Of a DNA stretch of 64,000 bases, positions 43,084-51,371 are shown piece after piece (position 1 is the stretch's first letter; every line of letters begins with the position of its first letter). Made by a program: the position numbers and the translations under genes. The notes beneath the pieces were generated by a model that was given only the letters and a program-made list of their open reading frames with translations, ran no database searches and had not been told where the DNA came from. Source of the stretch: Shimia sp040225985 (GTDB taxonomy: Bacteria; Pseudomonadota; Alphaproteobacteria; Rhodobacterales; Rhodobacteraceae); assembly GCF_040225985.1 (NCBI RefSeq), contig NZ_JBBPEU010000011.1, forward strand, positions 62,001 to 126,000. Reading direction: 5' to 3'.

Positions 43084-43974
43084 CTAATGTTTTTTTTGCG
43101 CGATCCAGTACGCATTGTTGTCCTTGCGTAAATCCTCGTAGGACTTGATTCGGCGCCTCGCGGCGTCGCCTCCTTGCTTCACGAGCAGCGCCAGCAGGGT
43201 CTCGATGACCGCCATTGCCCCCGTGTAACATCCGAAATGATGCGTCGAAACCGTCGAAACAACAAGGGTCTCTTCGGCACGAAAATCTGTCGAGATCACA
43301 TCGCTGTCGGAAATCATGATAAGTTTCACGCCTTTGTCGCGCGCGAATTTGCAGGCTTCGATGGTTTCGCGGGAATAGGGTGTGAAGGTGATCGCGATCA
43401 TCACATCACCCTCGCCCGCATAGTTCAGCTCATCAATCGCGCTGTTCATGTGGCGCGGGATAAGTTGTAATGACGGCAAGGCCATACGCCCCACATAGTG
43501 CAGGTAATAGGCCAGAGCATAACTGGCACGCACCGCCGACAGATAAACCGTGTTTGCCGACAACAGCATCTCGACCACGCGGGCCATCTGGTCCGAGCTC
43601 TGCCGCTCGAGCGACCGACGGACGATGGCCATGGTATTGACCGACGCGTCCGCCTGCACCTGCCCCAGATCGCCATGGTTCCGCAGCGACTCGAGCCATT
43701 CGCGCTGATCCACGACTGCAGCGGTGGACACAAGCGCATGGCGGAAGGGTTCCCTCAGTTCGTCATAGCCTTCAAAGCCCAGCTTTTCGGCCATACGGAC
43801 AAGGGTGTATGTGCTGACCCCCGCCTTGCGTGCGGTTTCCCGGATGGGGTCAAGTCCAAAGTCCGAAGGGTTGTCCACGATATACTTGGCCACCACGCGC
43901 AAACGCGGCGACAGAACGGGAATAGCTTCTTTGATCTTTGTAATCGTTCGATTTTTCAAAGTCGGATCGACCAC
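43084..43974 (-). CDS. MurR/RpiR-family transcriptional regulator with SIS domain
   Basis: A 296-aa regulator. The N-terminal RpiR HTH (LSPRLRVVAKYIVDNPSDFG, RKAGVSTYTLVRMAEKLGF) is followed by a SIS domain (about 125-270). The GTG at 43974 is chosen because AGAGAGG precedes it; the much longer open frame would cover the divergent promoter. It lies 88 bp before the TAXI gene and diverges from the GcvT-type gene, so it likely controls both uptake and breakdown genes. Confidence 0.88.
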   Translation of the reverse strand: MVDPTLKNRTITKIKEAIPVLSPRLRVVAKYIVDNPSDFGLDPIRETARKAGVSTYTLVRMAEKLGFEGYDELREPFRHALVSTAAVVDQREWLESLRNHGDLGQVQADASVNTMAIVRRSLERQSSDQMARVVEMLLSANTVYLSAVRASYALAYYLHYVGRMALPSLQLIPRHMNSAIDELNYAGEGDVMIAITFTPYSRETIEACKFARDKGVKLIMISDSDVISTDFRAEETLVVSTVSTHHFGCYTGAMAVIETLLALLVKQGGDAARRRIKSYEDLRKDNNAYWIAQKKH

Positions 43975-44112
43975 GAATCGCACCTCTCTGCACCGACAAA
44001 TCCAAAAACATCCGTTATTTTTTGGAAGTGTTGACTGGCAACGTGATTTTCTCAAGGATTTTTGCAACGTGACGTGGGGCCGTTCCACGTCTTTGGCACT
44101 TAGGAACCCAAC
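43975..44112. promoter_or_regulatory. Divergent promoter region of the RpiR regulator and FAD/GcvT operon
   Basis: 138 bp with a 9-bp direct repeat GCAACGTGA at 44038-44046 and 44064-44072. An adjoining dyad ACGTGG (44072-44077) / CCACGT (44085-44090) follows. ACGTG-type elements thus occur four times in about 50 bp, just upstream of the 44113 start. They are candidate RpiR sites. No glycine-riboswitch-like structure was recognised. Confidence 0.5.
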
Positions 44113-46506
44113 ATGACACATTCCCTGCCCGCTCATGCCTCGGTCGTCGTAATTGGCGGTGGCATCATGGGCTGTTCGACGCTCTACCACCTCGCAAAGA
44201 TGGGGGTGTCGGACGCGATTCTGATCGAACGGAACAAGTTGACCAGCGGCACGACCTGGCATTCCGCCGCACAGGTGCGCGCCCTGCGCCATTCGCGCAA
44301 CCTGACGCGCATGATCCAGTATTCGGTCGACCTCTATTCACAGCTTGAAGCGGAAACCGGCCAGAATGTCGGCTGGATCCAGAAGGGGTCGCTGTCGATT
44401 GCCACCAACCCCGACCGCCTGATCCATATCAAACGCCAAGAGGCCCTGGCCCATGCCTATGGGATCGACGCCACCTCGATTTCCGCAGACGAGGCCAGGG
44501 AACGCTGGCCCCTGATGAATGCCGAAGACGTGCTGGGTGCGGTCTGGTCGCCGGATGACGGGCGGGTATCGCCTTCGGATGTGTGCGCCGCTCTGATCAA
44601 GGCAGCCAAGGGGCTGGGCGCAAAACTGTTCGAGGATACGGGCGTGACCGGCATCCTGACCGAAAACGGACGCGTCAGAGGCGTGGAAACCACTCAAGGC
44701 ACCGTTATGTGCGATGCAATCGCGCTATGCACCGGATTGTGGTCGCGCGAGGTGGGCGCCATGGCAGGGGCCGAGGTTCCGGCTCTGGCCTGTGAACATT
44801 TTTACCTTCTGACCAAGCCGATTGACGGCATCGTCGGCAACACCCCCACCCTGTCGGATCACGACAATCATCTCTACATCCGCGATGACTCGGGCGGACT
44901 GTTGGTGGGGTGTTTCGAACCCATGGGCAAACCCATTGCGCCCGGCGTCCTGGATGAAACCTTCGAATTCGGCCTGCTGCCCGAGGACTGGGACCATTTT
45001 GAGCCGATGATGATGAACGCCCTGCACCGGTTGCCTGCGCTTGAAACCGCCGAGGTCAAGATGCTGTTGAACGGCCCCGAGAGTTTCACGCCGGACGGCA
45101 CCTTCATGCTGGGCGAAACCGCCGAAACGCGGGGGCTGTTCCTTGGTTGTGGCATGAACTCGGTCGGGCTGGCGTCGGGGGGCGGGGCCGGTATGAATCT
45201 TGCCCACGCCATCGTGCACGGGCGCACCGCTTATGACCTTGGCGAAGCCGACGCCAAGCGGTTTGCACCGGTTTTCAACAATATCGACCACCTGATGGCG
45301 CGGGCCCCTGAAATTCTGGGCACCCATTACGACATTGCCTTTCCGGGCAAACAGCTCTCGACCGCCCGGAGCCTGCGCGCCCTGCCGCTTGACACCGAAT
45401 ACCAAGCGGCAGGCGCGCATATGGGCCAATTCTATGGCTGGGAGCGCCCCCTTTATTTCGGCAAGACCAAAGACCCGCGCCTGACATTCGAGCGGCCGGA
45501 CTGGTTCGAGAACGTTCGCGCCGAGGTCATGGCCGCGCATGAAAGTGCCGCGATTTTCGATGCCTCGCCCTTTGGCAAGATCGAGGTTCAGGGGCCGGAT
45601 GCCGAAGCCTTCCTGCTACACAGCTGCGCCGGGTTCATGGGCCGCGCACCGGGATCGGTCATCTACACCTCGGTTTTGAACGAGCGGGGCACCTTCGAAA
45701 GCGACATCACCGCCCAGCGCATCGCGCAGGACCACTATCGCCTGTTTGTGGGCACCGCAGCCATCAAGCGCGATCTGGCGTGGTTCCGCCGGCACGCTGA
45801 AGGCTTTGACGTGACCCTCGCCGACAGCACCGAGGACTACGCCGTTCTGGGCCTGATGGGCCCCGAGGCCGCCCGGATCGTCGCGGACTGTGGCGCACCG
45901 GAACTCAACAACCTTGGGTATTTCAAGGTCGGACCGGCCCATATTGCAGGCAAACACGTGCGTGCCGCGCGCATGTCCTATGTGGGCGAAGCGGGCTGGG
46001 AAATCACAATGAAGTCCGAAAACGCCCCCGCGATCTATGCCGCCCTGACCGCCGCGGGTGCCCGTCCGGCGGGCCTGTTTGCCCAAACCTCGATGCGGAT
46101 CGAAAAAGGGTTCTGCGCCATGGGGCACGAACTGGACAGCGACGTCAGCCCGATCGAGACCGGTCTCGATTTCGCCACACGCAAAAAAGGCGGCTTTATC
46201 GGGGCCGAGGCGCTGGCCGAACGTCGCGCAAACGGAGCCGTTCCGCAAGTCGTGTCGCTGAAGCTGGATGATGTAGCCGCCGTGCCGCTGGGGCACGAAC
46301 CGATTTATCTGAACGGCGAAATCATCGGGCAAACCACGTCCTGCGCTTTCGGGTATCGTGTCGGGGCGCCTGTGGCATTGGGGCACGTGCATGGTGCCAT
46401 CGCTGACGGCACCCGCGTTCAGGTCGATATCGCGCGCACTCTGTTTGACGCGACCGTGGTGATCGGCCCCCTGTTCGATCCCAACGGGTCGCGGATGAAA
46501 GGATAA
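44113..46506 (+). CDS. FAD-dependent oxidoreductase fused to GcvT domain (dimethylglycine/sarcosine dehydrogenase-like)
   Basis: A 797-aa two-part enzyme. Residues 1-400 are a DAO-type FAD domain (GGGIMG at 15-20; H50 in SGTTWHSA is the position that carries covalent FAD in dimethylglycine dehydrogenase). Residues about 420-790 are an aminomethyltransferase (GcvT) domain (GKIEVQGPDAEAF, YVGEAGWEI, GLFAQTSMRIEKGF). Such fusions demethylate secondary or tertiary N-methyl amines and pass the carbon to tetrahydrofolate. First gene of a three-gene operon; the RpiR regulator is divergent. Confidence 0.93.
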   Translation: MTHSLPAHASVVVIGGGIMGCSTLYHLAKMGVSDAILIERNKLTSGTTWHSAAQVRALRHSRNLTRMIQYSVDLYSQLEAETGQNVGWIQKGSLSIATNPDRLIHIKRQEALAHAYGIDATSISADEARERWPLMNAEDVLGAVWSPDDGRVSPSDVCAALIKAAKGLGAKLFEDTGVTGILTENGRVRGVETTQGTVMCDAIALCTGLWSREVGAMAGAEVPALACEHFYLLTKPIDGIVGNTPTLSDHDNHLYIRDDSGGLLVGCFEPMGKPIAPGVLDETFEFGLLPEDWDHFEPMMMNALHRLPALETAEVKMLLNGPESFTPDGTFMLGETAETRGLFLGCGMNSVGLASGGGAGMNLAHAIVHGRTAYDLGEADAKRFAPVFNNIDHLMARAPEILGTHYDIAFPGKQLSTARSLRALPLDTEYQAAGAHMGQFYGWERPLYFGKTKDPRLTFERPDWFENVRAEVMAAHESAAIFDASPFGKIEVQGPDAEAFLLHSCAGFMGRAPGSVIYTSVLNERGTFESDITAQRIAQDHYRLFVGTAAIKRDLAWFRRHAEGFDVTLADSTEDYAVLGLMGPEAARIVADCGAPELNNLGYFKVGPAHIAGKHVRAARMSYVGEAGWEITMKSENAPAIYAALTAAGARPAGLFAQTSMRIEKGFCAMGHELDSDVSPIETGLDFATRKKGGFIGAEALAERRANGAVPQVVSLKLDDVAAVPLGHEPIYLNGEIIGQTTSCAFGYRVGAPVALGHVHGAIADGTRVQVDIARTLFDATVVIGPLFDPNGSRMKG

Positions 46507-46509
46507 CCG

Positions 46510-47268
46510 ATGACACCCCCCTATATCCTTGTCGCGCCCAACGGGGCCCGCCGCAGGCGGAACGACCACCCTGCCCTGCCGTTGACCACCGAAGAGATCG
46601 CACAGACCTCGGCCGATTGCCATGCTGCGGGCGCGGACGGACTGCACCTGCATGTGCGTGACGCTGACGGCGGACATTCATTGGATCATGGTCGCTATCG
46701 AGAAGCGATCGACGCGATCCAAGAGACCGCGCCCGGGCTGGATATCCAGATCACGACTGAAGCCGCCGGCATCTATGATGTGCCGGCGCAACTGGCCTGT
46801 CTGGAACGGGTCAAACCGGCATGGGCGTCGATCTCGGTTCGGGAAATCTCCCGCAACCCTGACCTTGCGGATCGGGTTTATGGCCTCTGTGCCGCGCAGG
46901 GGACGCGCGTGCAGCATATTCTTTATGATCCTGAAGACGCACGGTTGCTGGATCACTGGCAGGCGATTGGCGTGGTCCGTAATACACAACAAGACCGCCT
47001 TCTGGTGCTTGGGCGGTATGCCAAGGATCAAACATCGTCGCCCGCTGACCTTGAATCTTTCCTCACGGGTGCGCCCCAATCCAGCCGCTGGATGACATGC
47101 GCCTTCGGCCCCGGCGAACACGCCTGCCTTGCCCATGCCGCCAAACGTGGCGCAGATGTCAGGGTCGGGTTCGAAAATGGACTGACCGACGCCTCGGGCA
47201 CACCCTGGGCCAATAACGCCGCTTCGGTCGCGGCCCTTGCCAAACAGCTTCAGGGAGACTTCTCATGA
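46510..47268 (+). CDS. BKACE family beta-keto acid cleavage enzyme (DUF849)
   Basis: A 252-aa Zn2+ TIM-barrel protein. The metal pair H46/H48 is in HLHVRD and the third ligand is Glu in VGFENG near 218. BKACE enzymes condense a beta-keto acid with acetyl-CoA and cleave it to acetoacetate plus a new CoA ester. It is shorter than many members (about 270-310 aa) but keeps both ends. It lies 3 bp after the demethylase-like gene and overlaps the aminotransferase by 4 bp. The substrate may be a beta-keto acid made by that aminotransferase (inference). Confidence 0.88.
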   Translation: MTPPYILVAPNGARRRRNDHPALPLTTEEIAQTSADCHAAGADGLHLHVRDADGGHSLDHGRYREAIDAIQETAPGLDIQITTEAAGIYDVPAQLACLERVKPAWASISVREISRNPDLADRVYGLCAAQGTRVQHILYDPEDARLLDHWQAIGVVRNTQQDRLLVLGRYAKDQTSSPADLESFLTGAPQSSRWMTCAFGPGEHACLAHAAKRGADVRVGFENGLTDASGTPWANNAASVAALAKQLQGDFS

Positions 47269-48590
47269 GCCATGTTTTTCCCCGACACACCAAGGCCCAA
47301 CTGCCCACCGCCGTTGGCGGCGACGGCGTGTATCTGATTGACGCAGACGGCAAACGTTATCTCGATTGCGGAGATGCGGCGGTGTCCTGTCTGGGGCACT
47401 CGGACGCCGCCGTTGTGCAAGCGGTACAAGATCAAGTCGCCAAGATCGCCTTTGCCCATACGGGATTCATGACCTCGGAACCGGCAGAGGCCCTTGCGGA
47501 TCTGTTGATCGCCCACGCCCCCGGCGACCTGGACCGCGTCTATTTCGTTTCTGGCGGGTCCGAGGCCACGGAAAGCGCGATCAAGCTGGCACGGCAATAT
47601 TTCGTGGAAACCGGTCAACCCCAGCGCCACCATGTGATCGCCCGCAAGCAAAGTTATCACGGCAATACAATCGGCGCGCTGTCTGCGGGCGGGAACGAAT
47701 GGCGCCGCGCACAGTTCGGCCCGCTTCTGGTCGAGATGAGCCATATCGCCCCGTGCTATGAATATACCGGCAAGGTCGAGGGCGAAAGTAGCTATGACTA
47801 TGGCCAACGCGTCGCCAACGAGCTTGAGGCCGAAATCCTGCGACTTGGCGAAGAGTCCGTGATGGCTTTCATGGCCGAACCCGTCGTCGGCGCGACCCTT
47901 GGCGCCGTGCCCGCCGTCGAGGGCTATTTCAAACGCATCCGAGAAATCTGTGACCAGTACGGGGTTCTTCTGATCCTTGACGAGGTCATGTGCGGCATGG
48001 GCCGGACCGGTACGTTGTTTGCCTGTGAGCAGGACGGCATCGCGCCCGACATCCTGTGCATCGCAAAGGGGCTGGGCGCCGGATACCAACCCATCGGCGC
48101 CATGCTGTGCACCGACAAGATTTATGCCGCGATTGAGAACGGATCAGGGTTCTTTCAGCATGGCCACACCTATCTGGGGCATCCCGTCGCCACGGCGGCG
48201 GCGCTTGCCGTGGTGACTGCGCTGACCACCCGCGATTTGCCCGCCCGCGCGGGCGTTATGGGTGAGAAACTGCAATCGGCGCTTGAGGCAGCTTTCGGCC
48301 AGCACCCGCATATCGGCGATATTCGCGGGCGCGGCCTGTTCCGCGGGGTCGAGATCGTCGAGGATCGCGACACCAAGGTCCCCTTCGATCCGGCGCTGGG
48401 ATTGGCCGGAAAGATCAAGAAGGCCGCCTTCGGAGAAGGGCTGATCTGCTATCCAATGGCAGGCACCCGCGATGGCAAACATGGCGACCACATCCTTCTG
48501 GCCCCGCCCTTTATCATCGAGGACGCCCAAATCGACGAATTGGTGGAAAAGCTGTCGCGTGCCATCACGCAGGTTTTGCCCGCCGCCTGA
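47265..48590 (+). CDS. Class III PLP-dependent aminotransferase
   Basis: A 441-aa enzyme. The Schiff-base Lys is in CIAKGLGAGYQP (about residue 268), VSGGSEATESAIKLARQYF is the cofactor phosphate region, and LILDEVMCGMGRTGTLF holds the PLP-Asp. Members act on omega-amino or beta-amino acids with pyruvate or oxoglutarate. It ends the three-gene operon and is overlapped by BKACE, which suggests transamination feeding a beta-keto acid to that enzyme. Confidence 0.93.
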   Translation: MSHVFPRHTKAQLPTAVGGDGVYLIDADGKRYLDCGDAAVSCLGHSDAAVVQAVQDQVAKIAFAHTGFMTSEPAEALADLLIAHAPGDLDRVYFVSGGSEATESAIKLARQYFVETGQPQRHHVIARKQSYHGNTIGALSAGGNEWRRAQFGPLLVEMSHIAPCYEYTGKVEGESSYDYGQRVANELEAEILRLGEESVMAFMAEPVVGATLGAVPAVEGYFKRIREICDQYGVLLILDEVMCGMGRTGTLFACEQDGIAPDILCIAKGLGAGYQPIGAMLCTDKIYAAIENGSGFFQHGHTYLGHPVATAAALAVVTALTTRDLPARAGVMGEKLQSALEAAFGQHPHIGDIRGRGLFRGVEIVEDRDTKVPFDPALGLAGKIKKAAFGEGLICYPMAGTRDGKHGDHILLAPPFIIEDAQIDELVEKLSRAITQVLPAA

Positions 48591-48606
48591 CGGGCATACA
48601 ACAAAC

Positions 48607-48634
48607 CCGCCAGCGCGGCATGACGCGCTGGCGG
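48607..48634. terminator. Strong stem-loop between convergent aminotransferase and enoyl-CoA hydratase genes
   Basis: A perfect 11-bp GC-rich stem CCGCCAGCGCG (48607-48617) / CGCGCTGGCGG (48624-48634) with a 6-nt loop. It lies in the 51-bp gap between stops. A modest T-run (GGTTTGTTGTA) follows on the minus strand, so it fits best as the end of the leftward fatty-acid-type operon, possibly also of the rightward one. Confidence 0.65.
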
Positions 48635-48641
48635 TCTGAGA

Positions 48642-49454
48642 TCACTTGTCTTCGTTCGGGCGCACCCGCGCAGCGGTCTTGTTGGCAAAGGCTTCCAGCC
48701 GTGCGCGCGCCGCCGGTTGCGTGTTCACCACACCCGCGACAACCGCCTCGGCATAGGCCGCATCCATGCCCGACATGTTGTTCAGGTGGCTGATGGCCGA
48801 ACAGATCGCATAGTTGGTCAGCGGCAGGTTCTGTGCCACCTTGTCGGCCAGTTCCATCGCCTTGTCGAAACTCGATCCCTCTGTCAGGTATTGCGCCAGC
48901 CCAAGGTCAACCGCCTCTTGTCCCTGATAAACACGGCCGGTCAGGATCATGTCGATCATGCGGTATTTGCCAATCATGTCGGACACGCGGATCGTCGCGC
49001 CCCCGCCGGTAAAGATGCCGCGCTGGCCTTCGGGCAGGGCAAAATAGGTCGTGTTGTCCATCACCCGCACATGGGCGGCGCTGGCCAGTTCAAGGCCACC
49101 CCCGACAACTGCGCCTTTCAGCGCCGCGATCACCGGCACCCCGCCATATTCCATCTTGTTGAACGCCTCGTGCCAGCGCAGGCAGACATGCATGAAATCA
49201 TCCGGGCTGCGATCCGCCTTCCAGTGCTCGACCAGATCCAGGCCCGCGCAAAAGTGATCTCCGGCCCCGGCCAGAACCACGGCCTTGACCCCGTTCTGGT
49301 GCGCACTGCTAAAGAAATTCACGAGTTCTTCAATTGTGGCCACGTCCAGCGCATTGCGCTTGGTCGGACGGTTCAGGGTAACGACATAGACACCGTTGTC
49401 ACGGATTTCGATATCGAGGTTTTCATAGCTGTGAGAGCCGATAACTTGCGCCAT
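48642..49454 (-). CDS. Enoyl-CoA hydratase (crotonase family), both catalytic Glu present
   Basis: A 270-aa crotonase-fold protein. CAGLDL (69-74) and VVGGGLELA (116-124) form the oxyanion hole; E122 and E142 (ALPEGQRG) are the two catalytic Glu residues. It hydrates an enoyl-CoA, most likely the product of the acyl-CoA dehydrogenase encoded 53 bp upstream. Size and pairing are similar to DmdD/DmdC of DMSP breakdown, but no dmdA or dmdB is in the window, so this is only one option. Start at 49454 has AAAGG upstream. Confidence 0.88.
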   Translation of the reverse strand: MAQVIGSHSYENLDIEIRDNGVYVVTLNRPTKRNALDVATIEELVNFFSSAHQNGVKAVVLAGAGDHFCAGLDLVEHWKADRSPDDFMHVCLRWHEAFNKMEYGGVPVIAALKGAVVGGGLELASAAHVRVMDNTTYFALPEGQRGIFTGGGATIRVSDMIGKYRMIDMILTGRVYQGQEAVDLGLAQYLTEGSSFDKAMELADKVAQNLPLTNYAICSAISHLNNMSGMDAAYAEAVVAGVVNTQPAARARLEAFANKTAARVRPNEDK

Positions 49455-49507
49455 GAGAGAGCCTTTTCTGTAGTTGGGGCACAATCCCGTGCCGGATCAA
49501 TTTGGGG

Positions 49508-51280
49508 TCAGACGGTGAGGACGGCATCCATGACGCTGGCACTGCCGCCCAGAACACGCGCACGTTCCGCCGCGCAATCCGCAAGGATATTTTGGGCATA
49601 AAACAGGGCGGTATCGATTTTCTGGGTCATGAACGCCGCGTCTTCGCCTTTAGCCAGTTCCGCCTCGGCAGCGAGGGCCGACCGGCCCAGTTGCCAGGCA
49701 ACCGCCAGGTTGCCGCTCAGCATCAGGAAGGGTACCGCGCTGGCGAAGGCCGCGTTGGGGTTCTGCGGCGCCGTGTCCAGCATCCAGTCCAGACAGTCTT
49801 CATACCCTGCGCGAGCTTCGGACAGGCGTGCGCCAATGGCCTGCGCCTTGGCGCTGCCCGCCGCGAGGGCCATTTCGGTGTCGGCCACCAGCCCGGCAAA
49901 GATGCGGGCCGTTTCGCCCTTATCGCGCATGATCTTTCGCCCCAGAAGGTCATTCGCCTGAATTGCCGTGGTGCCTTCATAGATCGGCAGGATGCGGGCA
50001 TCGCGATAGAACTGCGCCACGCCGGTTTCCTCGATAAACCCCATGCCGCCGTGGATCTGGACACCCGTCGAGGTGACCTCCAGCGACCGTTCGGTGCAAT
50101 AGCCCTTGACCATCGGCACAAGGAATTCCGCCATGTCATGGGCAAGGCGCGCCTGTTCACCGGTGCCGTGATGGGACAGGTCCAACCATCCCGCCGTGGC
50201 CATGGCCAGCGCACGCCCGCCTTCGGTCAGGGCGCGCATCCGCATCAGCAAACGGCGCACATCGGGGTGGGCGATGATCGCCACCGCATCGCGGGTGCTG
50301 CCATCCACCGGGCGGCTTTGAACGCGGTCGGCGGCATAGGCCAGCGCATGTTGATAGGCCCGGTCGGAAATGGCGATCCCCTGCACACCCACGGCAAAAC
50401 GGGCTGCGGTCATCATCACGAACATGTACTCAAGGCCGCGGTTTTCCTCGCCTACGAGGAACCCGGTCGCGCCGTCGTAATCCAACACCGCCGTGGGGCT
50501 CGCGCGGACGCCAAGCTTGTGTTCGATGCTGACGCATTTCACGCCGTTGCGTGCACCCAACGTGCCATCTTCTTCGACAAAGAATTTCGGCACGATGAAC
50601 AGACTAAGCCCCTTCGGCCCCTCGGGCGCACCGGGCGTGCGCGCAAGAACGAGGTGAATGATGTTCTCGCTCAGATCATGTTCACCGTAAGTGATGAAAA
50701 TCTTGGTGCCGCTGACCGCATAGGTACCGTCGCCCTTGGGTTCGGCCTTGGTGCGCACACGGCCCAGATCACTGCCGGCCTGTGGTTCGGTCAGGTTCAT
50801 GGTACCGGTCCAGCGGCCCGCAATCATCGGTTCAAGATAGCGTTGCTTTTGGTCATCCGAACCCGACAGCAACAGCGCCTCGACCGCGCCGTCGGTCAAA
50901 AGCGGACACAGGCCAAAGCTCATATCCGCCGCGTTCAGAATCTCGGTGGCGGCCGCGCCCACCGCCTTGGGCAGACCCATGCCCCCGAAATCGGCGGGGT
51001 GGGACAGGCTTTGCCAGCCCATTTCAACGAATTGGTCATAGGCGGCCTTGTAGGCGTCCGGCTGGATCACCCGTTCTCCGTCAAACCGTGCACCGGTTTC
51101 GTCACCGACAACGGACAGGGGAGAGATCACTTCGGCGCAGAAGCGCCCCAGACCTTCCAGCGCCGCTGCCGCATCGTCTGAGTCGATCCCTTCATACGCA
51201 TCAAGAGCGGTAACGTCGCCCCAGGACGACAGATGTTGAATGTTGAAAAGGATATCCCGCACAGGGGCCTGATAAGCCAT
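49508..51280 (-). CDS. Acyl-CoA dehydrogenase, long (about 590 aa) DmdC/FadE-like type
   Basis: A 590-aa flavoprotein. It has the ACAD N-terminal start MAYQAPVRDILFNIQHL, MNLTEPQAGSDLGRVRTKA, GTKIFITYGEHDL and a C-terminal extension typical of the DmdC-type subgroup. The catalytic base region is near GTTAIQANDLLGRK. It oxidises an acyl-CoA to the 2-enoyl-CoA. The start has AAGGAG. It is the first gene of a two-gene operon and divergent from araC, with 91 bp between starts. Confidence 0.92.
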   Translation of the reverse strand: MAYQAPVRDILFNIQHLSSWGDVTALDAYEGIDSDDAAAALEGLGRFCAEVISPLSVVGDETGARFDGERVIQPDAYKAAYDQFVEMGWQSLSHPADFGGMGLPKAVGAAATEILNAADMSFGLCPLLTDGAVEALLLSGSDDQKQRYLEPMIAGRWTGTMNLTEPQAGSDLGRVRTKAEPKGDGTYAVSGTKIFITYGEHDLSENIIHLVLARTPGAPEGPKGLSLFIVPKFFVEEDGTLGARNGVKCVSIEHKLGVRASPTAVLDYDGATGFLVGEENRGLEYMFVMMTAARFAVGVQGIAISDRAYQHALAYAADRVQSRPVDGSTRDAVAIIAHPDVRRLLMRMRALTEGGRALAMATAGWLDLSHHGTGEQARLAHDMAEFLVPMVKGYCTERSLEVTSTGVQIHGGMGFIEETGVAQFYRDARILPIYEGTTAIQANDLLGRKIMRDKGETARIFAGLVADTEMALAAGSAKAQAIGARLSEARAGYEDCLDWMLDTAPQNPNAAFASAVPFLMLSGNLAVAWQLGRSALAAEAELAKGEDAAFMTQKIDTALFYAQNILADCAAERARVLGGSASVMDAVLTV

Positions 51281-51371
51281 GTCCAGCTCCTTGAGCTATT
51301 GTTTCTTCATGCCAACTATAGCTTGTGATTTACAGAATCCACGTTCAATAAGGACAAAATCTTTTCCAAAA
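51281..51371. promoter_or_regulatory. Divergent promoter between acyl-CoA dehydrogenase and AraC genes
   Basis: 91 AT-rich bases separate the two starts; the open araC frame continues through them, but the base composition and the promoter need argue that they are non-coding. No clear repeat was found beyond T/A-rich blocks at 51300-51370. Confidence 0.45.

Noticed and set aside
43975..44112. Glycine riboswitch upstream of the GcvT-fusion gene
   Set aside because: I saw no tandem aptamer-like pairing in 138 bp, and the gap is too short for both promoters plus a glycine riboswitch.
49502..51181. 559-codon plus-strand frame opposite the acyl-CoA dehydrogenase
   Set aside because: Mirror frame of a clear ACAD gene; the His/Arg/Gly-rich translation has no family features.
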